Source: Chloroflexota bacterium
GTDB taxonomy: Bacteria; Chloroflexota; Dehalococcoidia; Bin125
Assembly (NCBI GenBank): GCA_027296805.1
Contig: JAPUIR010000048.1
Coordinates: forward strand, 1 to 8,480
Length of the DNA: 8,480 nt
Direction: 5' to 3'
Position numbers and translations under genes: made by a program
Shown here: positions 1 to 6,632 of the stretch, piece by piece
Layout: each line of letters opens with the position of its first letter
Position numbering within the stretch: position 1 is the first letter of the stretch
Notes under the pieces: model-generated
The model's database searches: none
What the model saw: the letters and a program-made list of their open reading frames with translations, nothing else
Told to the model about the DNA's origin: nothing

Positions 1-196
1 CCAACTCCACTCCGGCCAAAGCGACCACGGGAACACGTTCGCCGTAGCGTTCGCGGAGCGCGGGGTCGGCGTCCACATCGCGGGCGTCAATCGTGAAGCC
101 GAGTGCCTGCCCGAGGTCGGCCAGGATGGCGGCGGCGGCGGCGCAGAGGCTGCAGTCGTCGCGGGTGTACAAAACGACGTTGCTGGAATCGGTCAT
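1..196 (-). CDS. Glutaredoxin-like / thioredoxin-fold thiol protein (partial, C-terminus beyond left edge)
   Basis: The first 65 codons are present; the rest lies beyond the left edge. The protein opens with a short beta strand (VVLYTRDD) followed directly by a CSLC redox motif at residues 15-18, the usual layout of small glutaredoxin-like proteins (DUF836/NrdH-like group). A helix containing five consecutive alanines (19-23) follows, then a second strand (TIDARDVD). A VPVV segment near residues 55-58 supplies the expected cis-proline of the thioredoxin fold. There is no signal peptide, so it should be cytoplasmic and act as a thiol-disulfide carrier or reductase; its partner cannot be told from this window. 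The ATG lies 7 bases after the lgt stop, so it is probably the next gene of the same transcript. Family assignment is fairly secure; physiological role is not. Confidence 0.8.
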   Translation of the reverse strand, partial: MTDSSNVVLYTRDDCSLCAAAAAILADLGQALGFTIDARDVDADPALRERYGERVPVVALAGVEL

Positions 197-203
197 AGCG
201 GAG

Positions 204-1202
204 TTACCGTCGCCGGCGCCGGCTGCGGGACTGACCGGGCTGCCGCAACTTGACCTCGCGGCGCTCGGCGCGACGGGCCCGACCTGACTCGCGCGCCTGC
301 TCACGGTCCTTGGGGTCGCCCAGCCGGACGCTGTCGATCTTGGGTTGTGGATTCCGAAGAAGGTAGACCGCCATCCAAACGGCTGCCGCGGTCGTGAGGA
401 TGGCCAGGAGCTGGGGCACGGACAGCGCCCCAATGACGTCGGCCTCGTCGCTGCGGAGCAGCGCGAGCAAGCCGCGGATGACCGCGTAGCCAACGACGTA
501 GGTGACGAAGACCCAGCCGTGTCGGACCCGGCCCGTGGCCCACATCAGGATCAGGGTGCCCAGCAGAATCAGGTCGAGAATGGGTTCGTAGCCTCCCGCG
601 ACGGGATGCACGGCGAGCGCCTCACCCCCCAGGCCCGCGTCACCGCGCTGCCAGTTCGAAGGGTCGGGGATGCGCCCCTCGCTGACGACGGCCCAAGGGC
701 CGTCCGTACTCGGATTGGTGTAGCGGAAGGCCCAAGGCAGGTCGCTGGCCTTCGCGAAGTGCTCGCCGTTGATGAAATCGCCGATCCGCCCCACCATTTG
801 GCCCAGGATCATGCCGGGTGCAGCCGCGTCGAGCGCCATCCAACGAGGGAAGTTGGGGCGCAAGAAAAGCACGTATAAGAACGCGCCCCCCGCGCCCCCG
901 ATCATCGCGCCGTAGATGGAGATGCCGCCGTCGGTGACGGCGAAGATATCGCCCACGTCGTGGATCTGATCGGTGTGCTCGAGAACCCAGAGGAGGCGCG
1001 CACCTACGATGCCGCAGACCACGCCGACGAGGGCGACGCTCATCCCGTCGTCTTCGCCTATCCCGATGCGACGGGTGTAGCGCAGGGCGAGCCAGACGCC
1101 CAGGGCGATGCCAACGGCCGTAAAGAAGCCGTGCCAGGTCAGCCCGCCGATGATCTCGGGATCGATGTTGATACCGATCGTGGCCACCAGGTCAGGCATC
1201 AT
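204..1202 (-). CDS. lgt: Prolipoprotein diacylglyceryl transferase Lgt
   Basis: Lgt transfers diacylglycerol from phosphatidylglycerol to the lipobox cysteine of preprolipoproteins, the first step of lipoprotein maturation, in the cytoplasmic membrane. The 332-residue protein has several hydrophobic segments (about 28-40, 56-74, 95-113, 122-137, 206-222, 229-249, 262-282). The Lgt signature is recognisable at 138-149 (GRIGDFINGEHF), followed by DLPWAFRY, HPVAGGYEP (199-207), and a C-terminal R-x6-R-S-D block (R243 to D252). Relative to E. coli Lgt, the signature Asn (N146) is Asp142, the N-terminal Tyr (Y26) is His24 and the Glu of the R-x3-E block (E243) is Ala247, while the arginines are kept. 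The last 35 residues are strongly basic and ending in five arginines, probably cytoplasmic. The first ATG overlaps the TGA of the upstream resB-like gene by four bases (ATGA); a second ATG follows immediately. Confidence 0.93.
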   Translation of the reverse strand: MMPDLVATIGINIDPEIIGGLTWHGFFTAVGIALGVWLALRYTRRIGIGEDDGMSVALVGVVCGIVGARLLWVLEHTDQIHDVGDIFAVTDGGISIYGAMIGGAGGAFLYVLFLRPNFPRWMALDAAAPGMILGQMVGRIGDFINGEHFAKASDLPWAFRYTNPSTDGPWAVVSEGRIPDPSNWQRGDAGLGGEALAVHPVAGGYEPILDLILLGTLILMWATGRVRHGWVFVTYVVGYAVIRGLLALLRSDEADVIGALSVPQLLAILTTAAAVWMAVYLLRNPQPKIDSVRLGDPKDREQARESGRARRAERREVKLRQPGQSRSRRRRR

Positions 1203-3325
1203 TCCTCGTCGTCCTCATCCGCTTCAGGAGCATCCGGCGCGCCCAGCGACCGAGCCAGACCCCCGAACTCCCGCGTCAGATTGGTTCCGTGCCCCGCCAG
1301 TCCGGCCAGATAGGTTCGCTCCGGGGTGATCTTGGCCCAAACGCGGCGTCGGGGGACTAGAAGCACGATAACGAGCCCCACGATGCCCGCAATGATCGCG
1401 GCCCAAAACACGTTGGAGCCTGGATCGCGACGCACGGTCAGCCCGGTGAACTCGCGCGGACCGAGGAAGAGATATTCAAAATCGCCGACGATCGCGGATT
1501 CGCCCGCGTCGAGGTTAAAGCGGGGCGTGCCCCCACCCAGGCCCACGCCCAGGCGGGCCGGGCGATCGGCGTAGGCAGGATCGATCCCACCACCCTCGCG
1601 GGTCACAGCAATGTTCTCGCCGCCGCGCGCTTCGAACGTGCCGGCCGTGCCGCCCTGGCCGAAGCGCTCCACCAAGATCAGCGCCTCGCCCTCCGCGCCG
1701 GGCACGTTGGGCTCGGTGCGGAAGAAGACCGACTCCGATCCGCCGTACGTGAGATCGACGGCGCCGATGCGTTGACTCGCCCCCGCCGACAGGCTGCCCC
1801 ACTGCGAACCGTCGATGTCCGGCGCGACGTACTCCAACTCCACGTCGCCAAGCCGCACCCGCTCCCCGGGCGCCAGGAAGCCCTGTACGTCAGCGCCACT
1901 GAGGAAGTAGAAGAAGCGATCGCCTGAGGCATCCTCGGCGTAGCCCACGCTCACCGACGCCGAATCCGCAAGCGGGATCAGGCCGATGCGCGCGCCGGGC
2001 AGATCGTCGCGGGGGACGATGGGCACGACCGTGTCCGAGAAGGGCTGCGCAGCGCCAAGGGCGTAGAGCCGCACGCGGGGCGCGATCGGTTGCGCCTCCC
2101 CGATGTGGAGAGCGGCGCTATCGAGGGCGGTGGCGTCAACCCCGCCCGCGAGCGACACGACCGCATAGTGGAACTCGACGCTCTCCTCGGTCGTGATCAA
2201 GATCAGCGCCAGGCTCACGTCCGGAGCGAGGGGAACAAGCTGATAGCCCGAGTCGGGCAGGTCGGGGATCAGGAAAGCGGGAGGCACGACTTCGTCGGTG
2301 ATGAGTTCGCCGCTCACGGCGGCGCGGATCGTGATGCGCGGGCCGAAGAGTTGCTCGTCCAGCATCAGCGTCTCGGAGTAGACGAGTTGACCATCGCGTA
2401 CGTCGCGAACCTGAAGGGCTGCCCCGTTCTCGTAGTAGGCGGCCTGGTGCAGACGCCAACCGTTGAACGTGATCGGGCCGTTGACGGTCACCTCGCCGGC
2501 GGCGATCTCCTCACCGCCGGAGGTGACGCGCACTGCGCTGCGGAAGTCGAGGGCCTGTCCATCGCTGGTGAAGCTGGCCGACGCATCGTCGACGATGACC
2601 TGGATCTGCTGACGATCGCCGGCGGTCGCGAAGAGCGGGTGACTCTCGCTTTCGCCCAGCCAGAACTGGATCTCCTCAGCGCCGACCTTGGTGATCAGGG
2701 TCCCGACGATGAGCGCGATCAGGCCCGCATGGCTGAGAAACGTTCCCAGCATCGCCCACGAGAAGCGGTCCGCGAAGAGGTAGGTCGCGCCGTCGTGCTC
2801 CTCCCTGCTCACGCCGTAGCCACGGCGGCGGAACGCGGCCTCGATCCGGGCGGGTTCGGCCGGAGTAGTGAAGTCGAGGCGGTAGCGGGCGCGCTCGAAG
2901 TAGGCATCGTTGACCCGTTTGCGTGGCCGGGAAACGGTGCGCCAGATCGGCGGAAAGCGACTGATGGTGCAGGTCGTGACCGCCAGCGCGAGCACGCCGA
3001 CCAGGGCGTACCAGTAGGGCTGGTTGTAGAGATTGAAGATGCCCCCGCGGGCGTCGTAGAACCAGGGGAAGTTCGCCAGGAGATCGGTGAAGGGGCCCCA
3101 GGTCCCGCGCTGAAGCTCGACGTGTTCCCGGATGCGCTCAATGGAGCCGGTGAACTGGGGGGGCACCTGGGGAATGAGGACGCTGAGGAAGGCCATGAAC
3201 GCGACGATCAGAATCATCACGATCGCGACGCGGACCGAGGTGAGCTTCTTCCAGACCCAGTAGACCGGGTCTGGCATGTCGCCCCGATTGACACTCTTGC
3301 GCGCGCGGGACTGAACCGCCGCCAT
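1199..3325 (-). CDS. ResB/Ccs1-like cytochrome c biogenesis protein with long extracytoplasmic domain
   Basis: ResB (Ccs1) works with a CcsA/ResC partner to move haem across the membrane and attach it to apocytochrome c (System II). Numbering from the ATG at 3325 (708 residues), transmembrane segments lie near 32-51 (ending in LIPQ), 104-123, 189-210 and 638-657. This three-plus-one arrangement, with a large outside domain between the third and fourth helices, is that of ResB. A histidine in the third helix (LSHAGLIAL, H199) fits the conserved haem-associated His of the family. The outside domain is about 420 residues, making the protein much longer than the roughly 450-550 residues common for ResB. 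The tail is short, cytoplasmic and acidic (DEDDEE). The start is uncertain: an in-frame GTG lies at 3379, and an ATG at 3277 just before the first helix (MPDPVYWVWKK) is equally reasonable. No ccsA/resC is seen in the window. It overlaps lgt by 4 bases. Confidence 0.85.
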   Translation of the reverse strand: MAAVQSRARKSVNRGDMPDPVYWVWKKLTSVRVAIVMILIVAFMAFLSVLIPQVPPQFTGSIERIREHVELQRGTWGPFTDLLANFPWFYDARGGIFNLYNQPYWYALVGVLALAVTTCTISRFPPIWRTVSRPRKRVNDAYFERARYRLDFTTPAEPARIEAAFRRRGYGVSREEHDGATYLFADRFSWAMLGTFLSHAGLIALIVGTLITKVGAEEIQFWLGESESHPLFATAGDRQQIQVIVDDASASFTSDGQALDFRSAVRVTSGGEEIAAGEVTVNGPITFNGWRLHQAAYYENGAALQVRDVRDGQLVYSETLMLDEQLFGPRITIRAAVSGELITDEVVPPAFLIPDLPDSGYQLVPLAPDVSLALILITTEESVEFHYAVVSLAGGVDATALDSAALHIGEAQPIAPRVRLYALGAAQPFSDTVVPIVPRDDLPGARIGLIPLADSASVSVGYAEDASGDRFFYFLSGADVQGFLAPGERVRLGDVELEYVAPDIDGSQWGSLSAGASQRIGAVDLTYGGSESVFFRTEPNVPGAEGEALILVERFGQGGTAGTFEARGGENIAVTREGGGIDPAYADRPARLGVGLGGGTPRFNLDAGESAIVGDFEYLFLGPREFTGLTVRRDPGSNVFWAAIIAGIVGLVIVLLVPRRRVWAKITPERTYLAGLAGHGTNLTREFGGLARSLGAPDAPEADEDDEE
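1212..1216 (-). promoter_or_regulatory. Ribosome binding site of lgt
   Basis: GAGGA lies 9 bases before the lgt ATG at 1202. It sits inside the codons for the acidic C-terminal tail (DEDDEE) of the upstream resB-like gene, so translation of the two genes is probably coupled. A second GAGGA directly abuts the ATG and would only be suitably placed for a later start. Confidence 0.55.
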
Positions 3326-3411
3326 CGTCTGCTTACCCGTTCTGGAGCAGGCTGCCGACCTACCCGACGCTGACCTCACCGGATCAGCGTAAACGACCCG
3401 CGTGGTAGGAA

Positions 3412-3426
3412 CCGCCGGGCAGGCGG
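3412..3426 (-). other. Short GC hairpin between the M23 peptidase and resB-like genes
   Basis: CCGCC and GGCGG are separated by a 5-base loop, giving a 5-bp GC stem located 14 bases after the stop of the M23 gene. There is no run of T after it on the minus strand, so it is not a convincing intrinsic terminator. It may be a weak pause or processing site, or chance in GC-rich DNA. The roughly 60 bases between the stop at 3440 and the earliest possible resB start show no convincing -35/-10 promoter pair. Confidence 0.2.
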
Positions 3427-3439
3427 CGCTGTTCGTGGG

Positions 3440-4297
3440 CTAGGGGGAGTCGCCCGGACTGAGGTCGAAGAGTGTGAGATAGAGGGCGCGGGCCTCCAGG
3501 GGCGGCAGACCCTGGCCCAGGTAGTCGTCGTTGACGCGGATCTCGAGGTGGAGGTGATAGTCGGTTCCGGGCGCGGTAATGGCCTCGAGCTGGCCGGACT
3601 CCCCTACGAAGCCGATCACCTCGCCGCTGCGCACCAAGTCGCCGATCTCGAGGCCCGCGGCGACCGCGCTGAGATGGGCGTAGCGGCTGACGACGCCGGC
3701 GCCGTGGTCGATCCAAACCTGACGGCCGCGCAGGCGGTCGAGGAAGAATTCCCGCCGCTCCGGATCGAGCGTTGCCACCAGCGAATCGCTGGCTTCCTCG
3801 AACTGCTCGATCGTGAGCTCGGTGTAGGTCTTGTCGATGCGAATGACCGTGCCCGCCTTGGCGGCCAGCACAGCGGTGCCCTGGTCGATCGGGCGGCAAC
3901 TGGCCCAGCCGTAGAGGTCGAAGCCTTCGTGGATGCCGTTGCGGTATTCGCGGGGGGCGCCGGGCAGGTGGCCCTCGAAGTCGGACAGGCAGGCGCCGTC
4001 GATAGGGATCAGGAAGCCGGTCAGCTCGGGTTCGGCTTGCGCTTGCACGGTCTCAGCCGGATTCGGTTCGGGCTGGTCGGGCTGGGTGTCAGGCGGCGCG
4101 TCTCCGGGATCCGTCGCGGGCGGGTCCGGTTCGCCGTCGTCCGGACCCGGGACGGCGGCTTGCTGTTCAGTCTGATCCCCGCTCTGTGACACGTCCGACT
4201 GCGCGTCGACGTCCGACACCACGGCGGCATCGTCCTCGCCGTTCGCGCTGAACGCCAGCACGACCGCGATCACGAACACGCCGATCGCCCCCAGCAC
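3440..4297 (-). CDS. Membrane-anchored M23 (LytM-type) peptidase, start uncertain
   Basis: This is an M23 zinc metallopeptidase domain held outside the cell by an N-terminal helix, so it probably acts on or binds peptidoglycan. Numbering from the in-frame GTG at 4297 (285 residues): a hydrophobic helix at about 2-17, an acidic Pro/Gln/Asp-rich linker at 21-91, then the peptidase domain. The metal and catalytic residues are present: HEGFD (H123, D127), YAHLS (H208) and HLH (H248, H250), so it should be active. Cys103 and Cys134 could form a disulfide. About 40 residues (155-192), rich in charged and helical residues, are inserted between the first strands and VWIDHG. The GTG at 4297 is only the first conventional in-frame start: it has no ribosome binding site and falls within the membrane helix. 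The frame stays open and protein-like up to 4447, so the real protein is longer (see 4298-4451). It follows gatD closely. Confidence 0.85.
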   Translation of the reverse strand: MLGAIGVFVIAVVLAFSANGEDDAAVVSDVDAQSDVSQSGDQTEQQAAVPGPDDGEPDPPATDPGDAPPDTQPDQPEPNPAETVQAQAEPELTGFLIPIDGACLSDFEGHLPGAPREYRNGIHEGFDLYGWASCRPIDQGTAVLAAKAGTVIRIDKTYTELTIEQFEEASDSLVATLDPERREFFLDRLRGRQVWIDHGAGVVSRYAHLSAVAAGLEIGDLVRSGEVIGFVGESGQLEAITAPGTDYHLHLEIRVNDDYLGQGLPPLEARALYLTLFDLSPGDSP

Positions 4298-4451
4298 CCA
4301 GGCCCAGGCGGGCCCAGGCAGCCAGGAGTCGCCGCTGGGCGCGGGAATGGAGTCCTGCTCCGCGCGCAGCCGCTCCGGTTCCTCCGGCGGCTCGATGGGC
4401 GGGTCGTCGGATTCAGGTGGTTGTGATGTGATGCGCCGGCTCCTCGGTCAC
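4298..4451 (-). other. Probable N-terminal coding region of the M23 peptidase, with apparent frame change
   Basis: Upstream of 4297 the M23 frame stays open to a TGA at 4450-4448. It encodes a Pro/Glu/Asp-rich cytoplasmic segment (DDPPIEPPEEPERLR) and then a tryptophan-rich entry into the membrane helix (WLPGPAWAW). No ATG, GTG or TTG exists in this frame before 4297. In the neighbouring frame, GTG at 4451 starts a plausible N-terminus (MTEEPAHHITTT) that hits TGA at 4415-4413. Codons with G or C in the third position favour the 4451 frame at first and the M23 frame from about 4410 onward. A single extra base between about 4413 and 4430 would join them. The alternative is a start at the ATC codon at 4432, which has GAGGAG 7 bases upstream. 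A sequencing or assembly error, a real mutation and a non-canonical start cannot be told apart from one sequence. Confidence 0.55.
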
Positions 4452-4465
4452 CCCAAAGTGGCGCG

Positions 4466-5215
4466 CTAGCGCTGGTGAAGCCCCACATGCAGCGCTTCCG
4501 CGTGCGCGCGAGCCTCCCAGGCGTCGTCCAGCGTCGCCAGCCCCCCCTCACCGTAGCGCCGTTCCAGCGCGAGTTGAATCAAGCGATCCGCGAAGTGGGG
4601 GTTTTTTGGCAGGAGCGCGCCATGCAGGTACGTACCGAAGGCGTTGCGGACCCGACACCCTTCGCCGCCGTCGCCGCCGTTGTTGCCGAAGCCGCTGATC
4701 ACATCGCCCAGGGGCACCGCGCCCTCGTTGAGATAGGTGCGGCCGCCGTGGTTCTCGAAGCCGACCAGCGTCTCCCCCTCCCAAATCGCGACCACGTTGC
4801 CAACGCAGCGGTCGAACGTCTTCCCGGGATGGACCGAGCGCATGTCGAAGACGCCGACCCCCTCCAGCACCTCCCCGTCGATGTCGCGGTAGCTGCGGCC
4901 AAAGAGCTGGTAGCCGCCACAGACGGCCAGAATCACGCCGTCGTCGTCGCGAAAGTCTTGCAGCGCCGCGGTGCGCGTGAGGAGATCCTGGTAAACGCGA
5001 CGCTGCTCGCGGTCCTGGCCGCCGCCGATGAAGACGAGGTCCGTGGAGGCGGGGTCCCAGGCGTCGCCCACACCGATCTCGTCCACTTCCAAATCGATGC
5101 CGCGCAGAGCGCAGCGCCGTCGCAGCGCGAAGATGTTGCCGCGATCGCCGTAGAGGTTCATCAGGGTGGGGTAGAGGTGCGCGAGGCGAAGGCTGAGGCG
5201 CGTATCGTCCGGCAT
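4466..5215 (-). CDS. gatD: Lipid II isoglutaminyl synthase, glutamine amidotransferase subunit GatD
   Basis: GatD hydrolyses glutamine and passes ammonia to MurT, which amidates the D-glutamate of the lipid II stem peptide to D-isoglutamine, on the cytoplasmic side. The 249-residue protein is a CobB/CobQ-type class I glutamine amidotransferase of normal GatD length. It begins with LAHLYPTLMNLYGDRGN, typical of GatD. It has the GGGQDREQ motif (64-71), the nucleophile Cys99 in AVCGGYQLFG, ENHGGRTYL (155-162) and the catalytic His198 in GTYLHGALLPKNP. The ATG at 5215 is preceded by a strong ribosome binding site and shares one base with the murT TGA. Although the frame stays open far upstream into murT, the motif-bearing protein begins here. 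The direct murT-gatD linkage matches the order in Gram-positive bacteria and strongly supports the call. Confidence 0.93.
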   Translation of the reverse strand: MPDDTRLSLRLAHLYPTLMNLYGDRGNIFALRRRCALRGIDLEVDEIGVGDAWDPASTDLVFIGGGQDREQRRVYQDLLTRTAALQDFRDDDGVILAVCGGYQLFGRSYRDIDGEVLEGVGVFDMRSVHPGKTFDRCVGNVVAIWEGETLVGFENHGGRTYLNEGAVPLGDVISGFGNNGGDGGEGCRVRNAFGTYLHGALLPKNPHFADRLIQLALERRYGEGGLATLDDAWEARAHAEALHVGLHQR

Positions 5216-6630
5216 CACGCGCCCTCCCAGATGCCCCGCGCCCCCGCGCGGCGCCCGAGCCGCTCGCGGACCTCCAAGAGCGCGGTATAGGTGGGCAGGA
5301 CGACGAGTGGCTCGCCGGCCGGCAGCCGCTCCAGTGCCGCCTCCAACGTCGCGCCGATGCCCTCGTCGTCGGAGGGCAGGTGCGGCGCGGGGAAGCCGGC
5401 GTAGGTCAGACGCAGAGCCATGTCGGCTGCGCGGGTCCCGCCCACGGCGACCGATTGTGTGAGCGATCCAAGCGACTCCCAGTCGGTGTCCCAGATCCAG
5501 GAGACGTCGGTGCCATCGGCGATCCGGTCGTTGAGGAGGACAAGTAGGTGGAGTGGCGACCCGGCGCCGCGCCGTTGCAGGGTACGAAGCGCCTCGTTCA
5601 TACCGGCGGGATTCTTGCCCAGCAGAACGCGGACGGTATGGCCATCGACGACCAACTCCTCCTGCCGTCCGAACGCGGGCTCGACCCGCTGAAGTGCGGC
5701 GGTCGCGACATCGAACGGGACCTCGAGAACGCGTGCGGCGGCCGTGGCGGCGAGGGCGTTGTAGACGTTGTAGAGGCCCACGAGCGGCAGGCGGACGCGC
5801 TGCGCGTGGAGGGCATCTTGGCCCTCGGCGAGGTCGAAGCTGATGGCGTCCGGATCGTGGGAATCGATCGCGCGGGCCGCGAGGTCGGGAGCGGGCCGGC
5901 GCCGGCCCACGCCGGGGCAGTACCAGTGGCCCAGGTGCGCGTAGAAGCGGCGCTCGTAGATGAAATCGGCCCCGCTGGTGGCGTCCCACAGCGCATCAAC
6001 GGCGTGTTCGGCATCGGCCCCGGCCGGCAGCGCCGCGTCGGCGTCTTCAATGCCGAAGAGCACGACGGGGCCGGGGGCGTATTCGGCCAGGGTGGCGACC
6101 GACGGATCATCGGCGTTGAGGACGAGGACGCTGGAACGGTCGAGGGCGCGGATGGCCTCGACCCAGCGACCGCGCACCGCCTCGATCTCGCCATAGCGAT
6201 CGAGCTGGTCACGCATCAGGTTCGTGATCACGAGGGCGCGCGGCCGGATCAGGGCCGCTGCCCGCGGGATCGTGGCTTCGTCGGTTTCGAAGACGCCGGT
6301 GCTGCCCGCTGGCAAGCCGCCCAAGGGCCCGGCCGCTTCGACGAGCGCGGCGGCGATGCCGCGAATGAGGTTGGAGCCGGCTCGGTTGTGCACCAGCGGG
6401 CGGCCATCGTCGGCCAGGATTCCGGCCAGCATGCGGGCGGTTGTCGTTTTGCCGTTGGTGCCGGTGACCAACACGGAGGTCTCGAGTTCGGCGGCAAGCT
6501 GGGGCACGATCTCCGGCGCGACGCGCTCCGCCAGCAGGCCGGGGATCGCGGTCCCGCCGCGCCCGGCGCTGCGCGTGGCCTGCCGCGCGAGCTTGCCGGC
6601 CAGGACCGCCGCTCGGGTGCGCGCGCGCAT
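5215..6630 (-). CDS. murT: Lipid II isoglutaminyl synthase, Mur-ligase subunit MurT
   Basis: MurT is the ATP-dependent Mur-ligase-like subunit that, with GatD, amidates the alpha-carboxyl of D-Glu in lipid II. The 471-residue protein has the expected order: the N-terminal AVLAGKLARQ lead, the ATP-binding P-loop GTNGKTTT (57-64), FETDEAT (115-121), NLMRDQLDRYGE (137-148), LNADDP (171-176), NVYNALAA (288-295), LGKNPAG (337-343), and the DUF1727 C-terminal domain with NDRIADGTDVSWIWD (367-381), which holds the conserved aspartates. The zinc-ribbon insertion of the central domain is degenerate: only Cys238 is left, in YCPGVGRRRPAP, where family members usually read CPxCG, and the first CxxC pair is absent near 213-219. 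The ATG lies 2 bases after the protease stop, with no clear ribosome binding site, so it is probably translated by coupling. The start agrees with the usual MurT N-terminus. Confidence 0.95.
   Translation of the reverse strand: MRARTRAAVLAGKLARQATRSAGRGGTAIPGLLAERVAPEIVPQLAAELETSVLVTGTNGKTTTARMLAGILADDGRPLVHNRAGSNLIRGIAAALVEAAGPLGGLPAGSTGVFETDEATIPRAAALIRPRALVITNLMRDQLDRYGEIEAVRGRWVEAIRALDRSSVLVLNADDPSVATLAEYAPGPVVLFGIEDADAALPAGADAEHAVDALWDATSGADFIYERRFYAHLGHWYCPGVGRRRPAPDLAARAIDSHDPDAISFDLAEGQDALHAQRVRLPLVGLYNVYNALAATAAARVLEVPFDVATAALQRVEPAFGRQEELVVDGHTVRVLLGKNPAGMNEALRTLQRRGAGSPLHLLVLLNDRIADGTDVSWIWDTDWESLGSLTQSVAVGGTRAADMALRLTYAGFPAPHLPSDDEGIGATLEAALERLPAGEPLVVLPTYTALLEVRERLGRRAGARGIWEGA
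5222..5228 (-). promoter_or_regulatory. Ribosome binding site of gatD
   Basis: GGGAGGG lies 6 bases before the gatD ATG at 5215, within the last codons of murT (encoding WEGA). It fixes the gatD start and, with the TGATG stop/start overlap, suggests coupled translation to keep the two subunits in balance. Confidence 0.75.
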
Positions 6631-6632
6631 GG

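Noticed and set aside
2090..3373. Long open frame of 427 codons on the plus strand, antisense to the resB-like gene
   Set aside because: The product has no recognisable domain and is rich in Asp/Gly/Arg/Val as expected for the complement of GC-rich codons; the minus-strand gene has clear membrane helices and family features.
3412..3426. Rho-independent terminator after the M23 gene
   Set aside because: The stem is only 5 bp and is not followed by a T run on the minus strand; listed only as a weak hairpin.
4301..4320. Tandem GGCCCAGGC repeats as a possible regulatory repeat
   Set aside because: Two near-identical 9-base units encode the PGPAWAW stretch at the start of the M23 membrane helix; this is within coding sequence and too short to call a repeat element.
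4597..4607. A slippery-type heptamer A-AAA-AAC followed by a run of C in gatD, in the right phase for a -1 frameshift
   Set aside because: It encodes the KN of the conserved LLPKNP motif, so it is explained by protein sequence. A -1 shift would give a short unrelated tail after the catalytic His, with no obvious stimulatory structure. It is, however, a place where homopolymer sequencing errors could occur.
5216..5989. Upstream extension of the gatD reading frame, which stays open for about 258 more codons within murT
   Set aside because: The extension is arginine/proline-rich with no family similarity; gatD has a strong ribosome binding site and a typical N-terminus at 5215, and the region is securely coding for MurT in another frame.
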